A DNA stretch of 64,000 nucleotides. Source: Protopterus annectens (lineage: Eukaryota; Chordata; Ceratodontiformes; Protopteridae). The stretch covers positions 868,887,864-868,951,863 of the forward strand of contig NC_056743.1 in the NCBI RefSeq assembly GCF_019279795.1. The letters are read 5' to 3'. The notes beneath the pieces are model-generated. The model was given only the letters and a program-made list of their open reading frames with translations. It ran no database searches and was not told the DNA's origin. This document shows positions 30,138-42,479 of the stretch, piece by piece; the stretch's first letter is position 1, and the number at the start of each line of letters is the position of its first letter. Position numbers and translations under genes: made by a program.

Positions 30138-32367
30138 ATGCCTTCTCTTCATTTGAGTAGTGAAGGGGACTTCACCGTGTATAACTACACTTCCTTAGAT
30201 GTCCAACAGGACATGGTTGACTTTTTATCTAAGGGGCTGTCCTTTGTACCTGCGAAGTCCTTTGACATAACTAGAACTATAATGGACTTAAAATTGTTTA
30301 TTCGTAAACTTAATCTCCAAATATCAATGGGACCTATGGTTAGTATGATGAAAACTTTGAGGGTTTCTAGTGTGTTCAATCCCCCACTTCACCCAGGTTT
30401 AAACACCTTTGAGAAGATGTGTGAAATTGATTTTTGGGCCATCAAAGAAAAGCGAATATACACGTCCCGTCCAGTTCAGTCTAACATGTCTATGACGGAA
30501 CGTGGATTTATTCAGTTACTTAAAGATTGTAATACAAGAGTTATGAAGCCTGATAAGGGGGTGGCTTAGTCTTTATGGATCATTGTTTATATGTGGAGAA
30601 ATTGATGGAACATTTAAACACTCCCAATTACACTCAGGTAACAATCAATGAGGTTAATGTAGCCTACAAGAAGGTAAGGTCAACCTTGGATGACTTGTTT
30701 GTGGAAGGTTCCATAGACATTGACCTTTACCAATAATTAAATATGATAGCTCCCAAAACACCAGTACTGTTTGGGTGTCCGAAGATCCATAAGGACATTA
30801 AGTCCCCCCCTTTCAGACCAATAGTTGATGGCCGTGGTTCAATCACATACGCTTGTGCCAAATATGTTGACAGTTTGTTGAAGCCTTTTATTGAAACCGA
30901 ACCACAGATTTGCAAAGACACGTGGAGTTTTCTTACAAACATTAATTCCTTAGAATACCAACCTGAGGTGTATTTCTTAACCATAGCTGTGAAAGATCTA
31001 TACACAGTGATCCCTCAGGATTTAGGCACACAATGGGTAAGGGAATTTTTGCATAGTAAGAAAGCAAATGATAATATCATTTATATAATTGAGACCTTGC
31101 TTGAAATGGTCTTGAAGAATAATTTTATGTTGTTTGAGGGTATGTTTTACCTGCAGAAAACTGGTGTGGCCATGGGTTCTCCATGTGGCGCTAGTTTCGC
31201 CAATGCCACTATGGCTTATTGGGAAAACGACTTGTTGTTTAAAGACCAACTATTTCAAAACAATGTCTCCTGGTATACTAGATACCAGGATGACATGTTT
31301 TGTATTTGGAATGGAGAACTGTCCATGATACCAGTCTTTATCGACAACATTAACAGACCACAAGTTTTCTAAAGTTTACTTATAACATAGGTATAACCGT
31401 GATCAACTATTTGGACATTTGGCTAGTTAATGACAAGGCTAATAGTAGATACAAAAGTTCTATATATAGGAAACCGACATATTCAAACTGTTTCCTTCAT
31501 TTTACTAGCAACCATCCGTACCAACAAAAGAAAGCGGTAGTCAAAGGCCAGATGGTAAGGGCTGCCCGTATGATTTCGGATGAATTAGACTTTGAGACTA
31601 AATGTGACCATCTGTGTAACATGTTTATTAAAAGAGGCTATCCTAGTCAACTTGTTAACAACACAAAAAAAGTAGTTTTCAAGCGTAATGTTGGTTATTT
31701 TATTCCTTTATTAAAAGGACAATCAAGCTCATCTTCTCACTCAGTCTTTAATGGATTGGCTAGTCTATCTGATGAATTGCCAAATAAAAAAGCTGGTAAT
31801 GTAAGTTATCAAGCCAGCTTTTTGTATACATTCTCTTTAGATTTTTGGTCTATTAGAGAGGCAATAAATAAAAATTGGGACCTCATTAAAAATGATGATT
31901 CCCTTTCTAGAATTCTTGGTTCTAGCCCTAGAATAGTATACAGACATGGTCAAAATCTTAAAGCCCTCTTAGAGAGCAACATTAAAAGCAGGAATTCTTA
32001 TGGGAGAATTAATGGCACGTTTAAATGTGGTTCATGTTCACAATGTAAACACATTCTGGTTGGTAACCAGGTGATTTTGAACCACAACACATATAAAATA
32101 AAAGGAAAATTCAACTGTGAATCTAAGGGTGTGATTTATGCTGCTTGTTGTAATTCATGTAACTTGTTTTACATTGGAAAAACGGAGAGACGTTTTAGGC
32201 AGCGAATATATGAGCATTGTTATGCAATAAAGAAGAAAGATTTTAACAATGCTTTAGCCAAACACTGCTCTGAATTTCCCGCACACACCTTTAGGTTCAC
32301 AGTTTTACAACAGAGAATTGAGAACATTCGGGGGGGGTCATTGGCAAATTTTGCTAGAAATAGATGA
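30138..32367 (+). pseudogene. PLE-2 copy B: ORF2 (RT + GIY-YIG), several lesions
   Basis: Starts with ATG 30138 (MPSLHLSSEGDFTVYNYTS, homologous to PLE-1 FKVFNYTDYN). The frame is open to VMKPDKG at 30569, where it has the same one-G loss as copy A. A stop TAA is at about 30734 and a frame loss near 31365. RT motifs: TIAVKDLYTVIPQ (motif A with Asp changed to Ala, 30983), AMGSPCGASFANA (31170) and TRYQDDMF (motif C, 31285). GIY-YIG from 32130: GVIYAACCNSCNLFYIGKTERR. A dead copy with a lesion in a catalytic residue. Confidence 0.88.
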
Positions 32368-33855
32368 ACTGAAGTGGCAAGTGTGAACGAGGGCTCATAT
32401 GCCCCCAGGGATTAATGACAGTATTTCCATTAAAAGTCTGTTGAAACTCCTAACTTTGAATAGATAAAAATTGAATACAATGCAAATAAACAAAATTCTT
32501 GCATATGACAGTTTAACCAGGAATTAAAGGTTGGTTAGTGCAGCGTTTGTTTAATTAGGTACTTTTTAGTCCTTATATTCACACAAAGGAGAACCAGGGA
32601 ATTCATAAGTATTTTTATGAATTTGACTTATTTAGTATGAATTTGATTTAGTGTTTTAAGTAGAGTATGTTGTTATTAAATTTGTATAGTTCAGTTTTTA
32701 ACATGTATACACATATAAGTGTGTTTTTAAACATAAGATGAGATAGGAATATATATGGTTTTGTTCATCATTTCTTGTATTATAAGTTAATGAGTTATAA
32801 CTTGTTATATAAAAGTAGGCTGCGATAATATGTTGTTATGGTTACTAACAACATTGCTTAATTGATGACATCACTGACTTGATTAGATAAAAGGCATTGG
32901 TTTACCATATCTTAACTGTTTGTCTGAGGAAGGCTAGGCACTGTCCTAGCTGAAAGTGTAATTTATAATAAATAGCACTAACTCTTTTTGGCCGACTTTT
33001 ATTGCGTTCCGTTTCAGTTTAACAGTTCGTTGTTTGTGGATTTTTGGTGAAGGGTGGAAGGTTTAAGAGGAGTACTACTAGGAGATCACACAAGTGCTAT
33101 TAACAGAAAATTTGTAGCTGGAATACCTCACAGTGGGTTAAAAACAGTGTTGTGGTGCCTGACTTGCAAACAAGCCCCAACCAGCTCAAATGTGGGGTTT
33201 AAATTAAATATCACAAAAAAGTAGAAGATTCTAGCAACACAGAAATCTAGCCAATCCTGCTAGTCCCTGCTTTCTTTACCAATCAGCTTGTGCCAGACAA
33301 GGTCCAGGTAGCTCTGCTGCTCTCACAAGCAGAGAAGATAGGCCCCTCCAACACCAAGGTGGGTGCCAGAAACACATAAGGCAAACACGAGATGCCTGCC
33401 TGAGACACAGAAGGAAAAACAAATAGCTCTGGGTGCAGCAAACCTGTATCCAGACTATGCTACTCAATTTAAGGGTTAAGAGCACAGTAAAACTCACAAA
33501 AAACACAGACTAACCACTTATATACAAAAACAGAACTCTCAGTATGAAAAAGTACAGTTAAGCTGTAATGAAATGCAGTAAAATGCAGTTAAACAGTAAT
33601 GAAATGCAGTTAATCAGTAAATTGCTTTAAAACAGTACAAATGTGATAAGTTAGCTCACAATCACAACAGTAAAAGACAGCTCTAATAAAGCAGCAATTC
33701 AGTAGAATACTGTCATCAATTTAATCAGGCTATCGACAAGCAGTAACAAATGCAGTTAACTAAATGCAGTTGAACACCTAAGCACAAGCAGCAAAATGAA
33801 GTAGGAAGAAGCACAACATTTTTTTAAGTAGAAAGTGAGGAGTCAGAAGATAATT
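32368..33855 (+). repeat. PLE-2 copy B 3' noncoding region
   Basis: Collinear with 28436-29896 up to gaggagtcagaagat, then the two diverge. It contains the better preserved hammerhead. The second half (33060-33855) has no coding sequence that I recognise. Confidence 0.75.
32910..32995 (+). ncRNA. Hammerhead ribozyme, PLE-2 copy B
   Basis: CTGAGGA at 32924-32930, stem II GCUAGG/CCUAGC with loop CACUGU, GAAA at 32952-32955, stem III GUGU/GCAC extended by AUUUA/UAAAU, and cleavage pair UA at 32979-32980. Stem I is weak (two pairs seen next to the core), so activity is uncertain. The helices differ in sequence from PLE-1 while the core is kept. Confidence 0.6.
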
Positions 33856-33888
33856 CACAGTTAAGAAGCTAAAGGGGCGGGCCTTCAC

Positions 33889-33994
33889 AGAAAACAGTTG
33901 AAAATAAGCACTTATCTTTTGTAGAATAACAGGAGGTTTTTGGAAAACAGCAGAGCAAGGGCAGAAGGCCTAACTCACTGCAGCTTTGAGCAAA
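33889..33994 (+). repeat. Direct repeat unit 1 (pairs with 34401-34508)
   Basis: gaaaacagttgaaaataagc through gcagagcaagggcagaaggc recurs about 510 bp downstream with a handful of changes. The origin is unknown; the flanks have no coding sequence. Confidence 0.7.
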
Positions 33995-34400
33995 CAACCA
34001 CAAACTGGTTTAAACATTGACTGTTTAAGGCAGAGAAACAACAGAAACAAGCCAAAGTTCAAATTATCCAATCAAAAACACCTTAAACAGAGCCCTGTAG
34101 CAGTAACACTAGCCAGAACAGACCAAACTGAACCCCCTCCCACGAAGCAACAGTTAGGCCTCTCTAGACAAAAGATTAGCTGTACTACAAGCTCCAAACG
34201 TCACAAACAGTATTAGATTCTGCTGTATGCTAGTGTTTTTTCAAGTGCAGCAACAAGTAAAATGAGCAGAACAAGCAGAGAAACAAAAAGGTGGAAAAAG
34301 ATCAGAACAGAGGTAAGGATTCAGTTCACTAAGCCTAAAATACAGTTGTACAGTTTAAACAGATATGCAACAAATATTGTTTTAGTTAATCAGAAGTGGA

Positions 34401-34508
34401 GAAAACAGTTAAAAGTAAGCACTTATCTTTTGTAGTCTTGCAGCAGGTTGTTGGAAAACAGCAGAGCAAGGGCAGAAGGCCTAACTCACTGCAGGTTTGA
34501 GCAAACTA
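34401..34508 (+). repeat. Direct repeat unit 2
   Basis: Second copy of 33889-33994. The 400 bp between the units are A-rich, with no gene seen. Confidence 0.7.
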
Positions 34509-35137
34509 TTATGTTTGTGGAAGATGATTAATCTCTGTACACTAGGCAGAGCAGAAGCATGTTTAACCCAGCAATCATTGGATGTTGAGATGTAGGTGTG
34601 GATAGTCAAGTTGCTGTATTTAGTGTCTCCAGAATATTTTAATTGGAAGATCAAGTGGCTATGGAGGAAATAAAAAAAAAAAGAAAAAAGTCAGCAAAGA
34701 GTGAGCCAGTAAGATAAAGCAAACTGTGCTTCTCAATCTAGTGATAAGGGGGAAAAAAACGTAACTAGACTTTGTTAGTGAAAGCTATTCCAGTGTTTCA
34801 AAGATGCTTGAGTGACAGAAAAGTTCTGAAGCTGACTAGAAGAATCAGGAGTACCTTGGACTCAAAGCAGATAGCAGTGTTAGGAGATTAAGAGGATCAG
34901 GAGGAAGACTAGCAACAGCATGAAGTTAGTAAACGAGTATGAGCCCTGTTAAATAACAATCCCACTAGGTGTAGTGTAGACACAAACTTTAGTTTTGCAA
35001 GAATAACTGGAGAAATGATTAGAAGTTTATTGAAGTGTGTTAACTAGTGGGGAAAATGTAAACATAAATCCTTCTTTGCCATTAGTGTTTTGAAGGACTG
35101 AAGTAACTAAGTGAAACAGTTTTATTCCAGTGTTTTA
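34509..35137. other. No recognisable feature
   Basis: AT-rich sequence with an A-rich tract at 34670-34690. I see no coding motif, terminal repeat or RNA gene. Confidence 0.5.
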
Positions 35138-35330
35138 CATTTTTCTGATGCAACCATAGGTTGTCGGATCCAGTCAGATCCGATGATCCAACTTTGGCAC
35201 AGACTCTGAAGCTTCTCAGTTCCAGGGCTATGACTCCTCCCCTTCCCATAATCCCCTCCACTCCACCATAGTAACTCAGATCTTGTTTGGTGCCTGAAGA
35301 CTTTGGTTGCGTCTAAGAGGGATCTTCAAT
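35138..35330 (+). repeat. DIRS-4 left terminal repeat
   Basis: Inverted match to 42480-42660. It starts near ctgatgcaacc and includes gcacagactctgaagcttct. The outer limit is set by comparison with the internal complementary region near 42200-42235. Confidence 0.7.
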
Positions 35331-35609
35331 TACTAGTATCCTTTGTGTGATATTTCATATCCTTAAATACTCATCTTTCTATTGACAGATTAATCTTTCT
35401 AGTTCCTTAGGACTAGAGTTAGACTTTTTAATAGAATAGGCAGTTAGGCTTGTTAAGTTGATAGGTAATAGTTTGTTACAATAATGTGCATTTTTATACT
35501 ATAGATATTTGTATAGTGTCTGTGTTTTTCTGTTTCATTTGTTAGTCATAAATTTAATAGACTGTGCTTCTTAACAAATTGTATGGATAGTAGTGGTAGT
35601 CTCAGATAA

Positions 35610-36525
35610 TATGTCAGGCAGCCAGGAGTTTAAAAACTATTCCATATGTGGACACAGACCTACATCCCAGGATCCACATACTATGTGTATATTATTTGGG
35701 TGCAAGCTATCGTGACACACAGTATCAAGCTTGTGACTCTTTCGGTTCTAGGACAGACTATACTACGAGGGAAAAACTCATAGTCAAGGGCCTTCTCTCT
35801 CCACAGATAGGGTCTGCAATGCCTACAGCTTCTGGTTCCTCTGCTGCCTCTTCTCCAGCCAGCAGACAGGATAAGAGGCCCAAAGCAGAAAGAAAAGAGA
35901 GAGGGAAAAGATGAAAGAAAAGAAAGTTAGAGGAAACATTCCCTGGATCTGACAGTGCTGTCCAGGTCATTTGTGAAAAATCCTTGATGGTTGTCTCCAG
36001 CAGTATCTCGGGCCCGTCCCTTGTCTTCTTGGTCTCTGTTCTTGCTAGACCTTGTGAGTCTGACATTACACTCTCCCATTCTTTAGGAACAAAGGTATTC
36101 AAGACCACCTTTGGTCATCCAGAATGCTTACCAAGCAAGACATTGACAGGATGATGAGGAAGTTCCTTAGACTGCAGCTGCAACTCCAGGTTCTCTTGGT
36201 ACCTTCCCCTGTGAATGTACTGAGTCTTCAGTCAGCTACTCCTCTTTTTTCTCCACTCCCAGTCTGCCCTTTGGACTAAACTGTGTTGGATCTGACCTGC
36301 CTCGAAGCACCTTTGTCAGAGCTGATAGTGTGGGTTAGTTCAACTCAGACAGCATCCCTTCCTCATTCAACTCTGATATGTTTGGATCCAGAAGAAACTC
36401 TGAGCTAAAGCTTCGGGGCTAGAGTCCAAGGGGATGGAGTGATGCCAAAGTTTTCAGAACTGTTCCTTCCTCTGTGAGCCTCTGCAATCAGTAGCTCAGT
36501 TCTGAGACTAACTTTGAGGTCAAGA
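35610..36525 (+). pseudogene. DIRS-4 gag remnant
   Basis: Fragments resembling the gag Cys/His start (EFKNYSICGHRP, DPHTMCI, at 35625-35700) and a Lys/Arg-rich stretch (KRPKAERKERGKR, 35875). No open frame of useful length; heavily mutated. Assignment rests on position and the weak Cys/His pattern. Confidence 0.5.
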
Positions 36526-36529
36526 CCCA

Positions 36530-36855
36530 TCGTTTTTTTCTGCTTAATACAGTCACGCTCCATTACACATTTATGTGCTACATTTAGCCATCGGTCTCTA
36601 AAGACTTTTTCAGTATTATCATTCACATCAAAGGGTGCAGAAGGAGATTTAAAGGCACGAAGACCCCTAGGGGAAATGTCTAGGTCCAAATAACGTTGTA
36701 GACCCAGAATATTGAAATGACATTTTGTTTCTTTTTGTAATAGATACTCAGACTTATCTATTACTGTCTGTATTTCATCCGAGAATGATTCTCCCTTATT
36801 ATTTCCCACCAATGCAAATGGTTTATTTAACCTGTTCATTCTCTCTTGCACTAAA
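36530..36855 (-). pseudogene. PLE-3 ORF1 fragment, inverted
   Basis: The minus-strand reading contains KCHFNILGLQRYLDLDISPRG, resembling the PLE-1 ORF1 block EVAYFRECIKLKIVPKG, and ends ERDCIKQKK at the left border. It meets the plus-strand ORF1 piece head-to-head at 36855. The two pieces overlap in content but carry different small deletions, so they may come from two source copies. Confidence 0.6.
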
Positions 36856-37385
36856 TGATACTGAAAAATATGTAATGGAGTGGGTTACAATATTAACAGA
36901 GCATGACTATATTAAGCAGAAAAAACTGAAAGAGGAGATTAAACAGACACATTTAGAACTGGTGAACAAAATTGGGGGTGTGCAAACTGATAATCTGCTT
37001 AATGACATTAACGATAATCTTAAAAAGTTAGCATGTGATATTGTAGAGCAAAAAACTGGCAAAATTAACCGAGATATCCGTGACTGCAATGGAGGGCGGG
37101 CCTTTCTGTGGAAGACCAATTGAAAGGCTCTAAAAACGGGACTACCGCAATGTCAGAAGGGAGATTTTAAAAAGACTGTTGCAGTCTCCTTTGCCTCATC
37201 TGAGGGAACATCAATGGCTTTCCCTTCACTACCACCAGCCCAGCAGCCTGAAGCACACCAACAGCATTTTCGTCAGCAACAGAGAGAGGAAGACAGAAAT
37301 TTTAACCGAAAAAGAGGGACTTACGTACTCTACATCAGCAGGTGAAGAACATTTTAAACAAAACTTTAAACATAGCAGGTGGCAA
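36856..37385 (+). pseudogene. PLE-3 ORF1, plus-strand part
   Basis: KYVMEWVTILTEHDYIKQKK followed by a helical Lys/Asn/Asp-rich segment (LKEEIKQTHLELVNKIGG to IRDCNGG), then a stop at 37121 and a broken basic region (QQREEDRNFNRKRGTYVL-like, 37280). It resembles the second half of other PLE ORF1 proteins in order and composition only. Confidence 0.55.
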
Positions 37386-39090
37386 TAATTTTCCTATTGC
37401 CACTAACCAGACATCTTTGGTTGTTAATTTATCTAATTGCTATTTATCTAATGAACAATTGGAAGTGTTAAACTTAGGCTTAAAATTTGTTCCTACTGTT
37501 TTACCTTCTTGGCATATTATTGAACAGGAACTATTTAAATTGTCACGTAAATTGCAATTGAAGTGTTGCTTTAATGTGACTGACTATGAAGTTGATGCTG
37601 AATTGTCAGATAATGATTCATTTTTATTCTTGTGAGTCTGAGAATGTTTGGGATAATGAGTTGGATGTTAATACAAATTACAATGCATATTGTTTAATTA
37701 ACACATCTAGTGTTAAATATAGAAGTCATTTTATACCTACTTTTAGTAATGAACATGTTAAGAACTTTATGGCGATGCTTCGTTTTTCTGTGGAACAGAT
37801 GTATAATTAATTTAAGTCTAATAAGTCATCTGTTTGTTATAATTTGACGAAAAAAGAATGGACACCATTAAATCAGTTAGATAGTAAGCACCTAATTATT
37901 AAACCAGTGGACAAGGGTAATAAGATTGTGATTTTATATTACAAGCAATATCTTAAAATGTGTAACTCTCATTTACAGGATACTAGTGTATATAGGGATG
38001 TGAATATTGCTATGTATTATGAAGCATAAAAAAATTGAGGTTTTATTACTGAAAGGACAACATTTAGGTTATTTAACTAAAGAAGATGTTAGTAAAAAGT
38101 TGAATGTAGATAAATGTAGTATGGCCACTTTTTACTGACTGCCGAAGCTACATAAGAATGCAGTGGATCCTCCTGACAGGCCCATAGTAGCGGCAACTAA
38201 TTACTTTTTGCATAACATTGGTATAGTTATACATGAATATTTGTTGCCTTATGAACGACTAGATTCCTACATTAAAGACACTTTTGATTTTTTGAACAAA
38301 GTTATGGAAATTAACTGGAATTCTAAATGTTATTGGGTGACGTTGGATGTCACCAGTTTATATACAGACATTAAACACATGGATGGCATTACAGCTCTGC
38401 AGTCTATCTTGGATGACTGCCCCATTTCAAGTTATATTATTGAATGGGTGGAATTTAGTCTAAGAAATAATTATTTTTCATTCAATGAACATATATTCCA
38501 TCAGTACAAGGTACAGCTATGGGAGCACCTTTTGCCCCTACTTATGCTAACTTGTCTATGGCTTTATTTGAAAGGAAATATATTTATCAACGTGAATTTT
38601 TCAAAAAATATGTAGTTAAATACTATAGATACATGGATGCTCTCATCTTTGTATGTCAGGGTGGTATGGTAAAAGTACAGGATTTTGTTCAAGATTTGCA
38701 ATGGATATCATTTATTCTTTGATGGTTTACAGGTTGGCAAAGAGGTAGATTTTTTGGATGTACATCTAGTAGGTACAGAAACTAATGAAATGTTGACTTC
38801 TGTATTTAGAAAGTTTCAGGATGGTGGGCAACTTTTACATGGTTCTAGCTATCACCTCATGCATTTAACTAATTCCCTACCATATGGGGGACTTTTACGA
38901 CTTCATATAATCTGTAATAGGAAAGATTTATCTAAAGCACTTTTATCTACTTCCATTATTTTCTTGAATAGAGGGTATTAGTTGTCCAATGTTCTTGAGG
39001 CTTTGGATAAAATCCATGAGTATTAGTATTCTAATAATAATAATAATTACGTGAGAAATATGCATGGAAGTAGGAATACATCTCTACAAG

Positions 39091-39157
<67 letters not shown>

Positions 39158-39765
39158 ATGACATATAATGTTCTTAGTGAACAGATACAACAACAGGTTA
39201 AATATTACTGGAAGTTTTTGATACGGGAAGAAAAATTAAGAACGTTATCTAACCACCATCCAGTTTTCTCATTTAAGAAAGGGACTAGTTTTTCAGACAA
39301 ACTGGTAAAATCTTACTTTACAGCCCCTGTAGAAAGTTTTACAATAAATCCATTGCTAAAGGGACCTTTTCCATGTGGAATATGTAGTATTTGTGAAATG
39401 ATTGTTCAAACTTTTGTAAAATTGGAAACAATAAGTTCTGTGTATTAGGAAACGTCTCATGTGTTACTGAAGGAATTATATATGATTTACGTTGTCCGTG
39501 TAGGTTGGTGTATATAGGTGAGACTAAGGGAATGTTTAAGTGCCGTCTGCAAGAACATGTCAGAGACATTAAAAAATGTAAAATTGAAAATGCTATTGCT
39601 GTCCACTTTAAAGAATGTCACAATAGTGACTATAAATTATTACAGGCTACTGTTTTGGAAAATATATTTGTAAAATTAGGAGATGAAGGAAGGTTAAAAG
39701 ATCAGTTGTTATTTAAAGAATCTTTATTTATTTTAAACTATAACACTGGTTCCTCAGGGTCTTAA
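37342..39765 (+). pseudogene. PLE-3 ORF2: RT and GIY-YIG, multiply broken
   Basis: N-terminal block LVVNLSNCYLSNEQLEVLNLG (37420), IIKPVDKGNKIVIL (37890), LPKLHKNAVDPPDRPIVAATN (38135), VTLDVTSLYTDIKH (motif A, 38338), GTAMGAPFAPTYANLSMALFERK (motif B, read across a frame break at 38515), YRYMDALIF (motif C, second Asp changed to Ala, 38630), VDFLDVHL (38745), Cys linker CGICSICE (39375) and GIY-YIG IIYDLRCPCRLVYIGETKGMFKCRLQEH (from 39475). A TA microsatellite (39094-39154) interrupts it. It belongs to a PLE lineage distinct from PLE-1 and PLE-2. Confidence 0.85.
39094..39154 (+). repeat. (TA)n microsatellite inside PLE-3
   Basis: Thirty or so TA units within the RT-endonuclease linker coding region. 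Confidence 0.95.
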
Positions 39766-40025
39766 CTGTGAAATTAATTGGAAATGTTTTATTTAACTAT
39801 ATAATTGTATGTAATTGATTTTTTAATTGAATTATTAGTTTTGTCTGGTGGGTATTTAAGGGGAGTGCTTGGGTAATGTTTTTTATACTTCTTGAGGACT
39901 GCTTGGTCGATTCTGTTTGCAGTGTTTGTGTCGTTTTGGTGATTATTTTCTGCTGTTTTCTTGTGTGGTTTTGCATTGATGACAGCACATCTTCACCTGT
40001 TAGGGACCCAAGTTTTTCCATGATT
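39766..40025 (+). repeat. PLE-3 3' noncoding region
   Basis: About 260 bp after the ORF2 stop, ending before DIRS-4 RT sequence. A CTTGAGGA...GTCGA arrangement near 39890 faintly recalls a hammerhead but lacks GAAA. No target duplication was found. Confidence 0.45.
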
Positions 40026-40029
40026 GGTT

Positions 40030-42190
40030 CCTAACCACTACCTCCAGCACCCTGTTATCTAATCATCTAGACCATCTGCTCCATCTGATACAAGAGCTAC
40101 GGATCACAGTCAGCCTATCCAAACGTCATCTTACCCTGTCTCAACAAATACAAATTATTGGATGTCACCTGGATTCAAGCTTACAGATTGCCAAACTCCC
40201 CCACTTTACCTTCACTTCACATTCACTTCACTGCCACCCAAGTACTTCATTAACTTTCTCCTCTGGCAAGACTAATTCTTCACCTCTTAGGTCTCATAGC
40301 TTCTACAGTTTTCATTGTTCCACTAGCCTGATTTTTCATAAGTGCTTCAGTGGACTCTAGCGGTGCAGTGGTCTCAAAATATCCATCTACTACTTACAAA
40401 AATTTGTCTCACTCAAATCTGCAGCACATCTTCTGGTGTATGATGTCCCCTTCACTGACAGAAGTATGTCCATTCCGGATGGATCCACCTGTGGCTGTAG
40501 TAACCGCAGATGCCTCCCTTCTAGGGCAGGGGGCATTTTCGAAGGGAAGACTGTCCAAGGTATGTAGTCACACACAGAGGTCAATCTTCACATCAGTATC
40601 TTGGAGATGAGGGAAGTCCTCCTAGCATTGCAGACATTCCAGGATGTCCTTGGCAAGTGTCTGATGTTTGTGCAGTCATACAACATGTTGGTAGTCTGGT
40701 ATATCAATAAACAGGAAGGAACATGCTCCTGTCCTGTGTGTCAAGAGGCCATGAGAATTTGGCAATGGGCAATGACTTCTCATCATTTTCTGACAGCAGT
40801 GCATATATCCAGGACATCCAGTGTACTTATGAACAAGTTGAGCAGAACTATTGGTTATGGTCCCTCAATCCAACAGTGACAACCATGATTTTTCGTCGCT
40901 GGGGCCAACCTTGCAATGATCTCTTTGCATCCTACCTGAACAAAAAATGCAGCAGTTACTTTACCCTGGTCAGTCCACAAGGACAGTCACCAAGAAATGC
41001 TCTAGTGCGCAGTTGACCCCCAAGTCTCCTTTGTGCTTTTCCCCATTGCCATTAATGAACAAATTTGTACAGAAAGCAAGAATGTGCAAGGTCAGAGTGA
41101 TCTTCATTGCTCACTTGTGGCCCTGACAAATGTGATTTCCCTTCCAATGGTCTCTACTAGTACATCCACCATTGATGTTGGAGCATTATCCAAACCTATT
41201 AAGGTGCCCATTCAGACTGCCTCCTTCAGACAAGAAATTCACGAAATTGACCTCTTGGTTCCACCATTTCTAACCTTAGCCAGAAATACTCCTTAGCCAG
41301 AAATACTAGCCTCCCAACTTCGGTTGTTGAGATCATATCAGCTTCTCAAAAGTAACCCATAGCAGATAGAAGAGATATTCCATATGAGGTACAGCAAAAG
41401 GTTTAGATCCATTCTCTGCTCTTATTCCTTCCATGTAAGATTTTATTTTCTGAACTTTCCCACAGCAGCTCTAGTTATTTCACTCGGAGTGCAAATGGTC
41501 ACTATCTGAAGTTTCTATATAGGGCAAAATGACATATCTGTAGCTTCCTTACGAGTCTCTAAGGCCTTTTTGAAGTGAACTTTCCTCCTACAGCCACATA
41601 CCAGACATCCAGTACCCCCTTGTAATATTAATATCATTCTACAGGCATGAACTCAACCACCTTTTGAACTAGAAGCATCAGTTTTTGTAAGTTTCTGTAT
41701 TGGAAAACTATTTTTTCTGGTGGCTGTAACATCAGTTAGATGGATTTCAGATATGCAAGCGCTTTCCTGCAAGCCTCCCTGTCTGGTATTTCATAAAGAC
41801 AGAGTTTTTTTGAGAACTAATGCATCCTTTCTTGCTTAGGTAGCATCTAAGACTAATCTAAATCAGTCAATAAATCCACCAGTCTTTCCCCAAATTCTCA
41901 AACAAAGGTGACTACATTTTACATATCGTGGACTCTCATTGTCAACCTAGGTTCTGTTTTCATGGGATCAAGCAATTCAGAAAGACTGATCAGTTGTTGC
42001 TTTCTCAAAGCCAAAATTAGGCAAAGCAGTTGCAAAGGTTAGTAGACTACCTATTGATGATATTTGTGCTGCAGCAACTTGGCCAACAGTTCACACTTTA
42101 TCTCATTACAAACTGGATGAACAGTCCAGATCACACTCTTCCTTTGGTTCCACTATTCTCAGGAATGTCCTTCCTTGGTACCACCTAGGT
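40030..42190 (+). pseudogene. DIRS-4 RT end, RNase H and tyrosine recombinase remnants
   Basis: RT tail after the YLDD region (40035-40330), VTADASLLGQG (RNase H Asp, 40502), SILEMREVLLALQTF (Glu, 40597), VQSYNMLVVWYINKQEG (Asp lost, 40672), SVLMNKLSR, CNDLFASYLNKKC (40913). Recombinase remnants: VSVRWISDMQALSCKP-like (41730), SLHCQPRFCFH-like (41940) and AATWPTVHTLSHYKLDEQ (42073, with the Tyr). Many stops. The H-x-x-R region appears deleted between 42010 and 42045. Confidence 0.75.
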
Positions 42191-42479
42191 ATAACAGCTT
42201 GGGAATCTGTCCCATAGTTGAATCAGATGAAAATAGACAACACTGGATACGAAAGTTTCTTAATTACTATAACGATAGATCTAGGTCTGATTTTCGTCCT
42301 GTTTAACCTCCATCACTTCTGCCCCATTGCAAATCAACACAAATGGACTTCTGATGAATGGGTAGTTCTCTTACATATGCTGTCTGTGAGCAGTCCTAAG
42401 TGACTGTCTTCCAATGTTACCTTTTACCTGCATGCTAGGTTTAGTCTTGAACGTAATTGCTATGGATTATTTTACTGAG
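42191..42479 (+). repeat. DIRS-4 internal complementary region and spacer
   Basis: 42205-42235 mirrors the left end (gttgaatcagatgaaaatag against the inverse of 35138 onward). What follows should mirror the right end near 42610-42660 (ataacgatagatc against gatctatcattatcg). Confidence 0.55.

Noticed and set aside
29070-33855. Long terminal repeats of an LTR retrotransposon or endogenous retrovirus
   Set aside because: The similar 1.4-kb stretches follow PLE ORF2 copies. No primer-binding site, polypurine tract, protease or integrase is seen.
39094-39154. TA runs (also 56513-56607) as promoters or origins
   Set aside because: Plain microsatellites inside dead elements.
39885-39960. Possible hammerhead in the PLE-3 3' region
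   Set aside because: CTTGAGGA and GTCGA resemble the core but GAAA and a closing stem III are missing.
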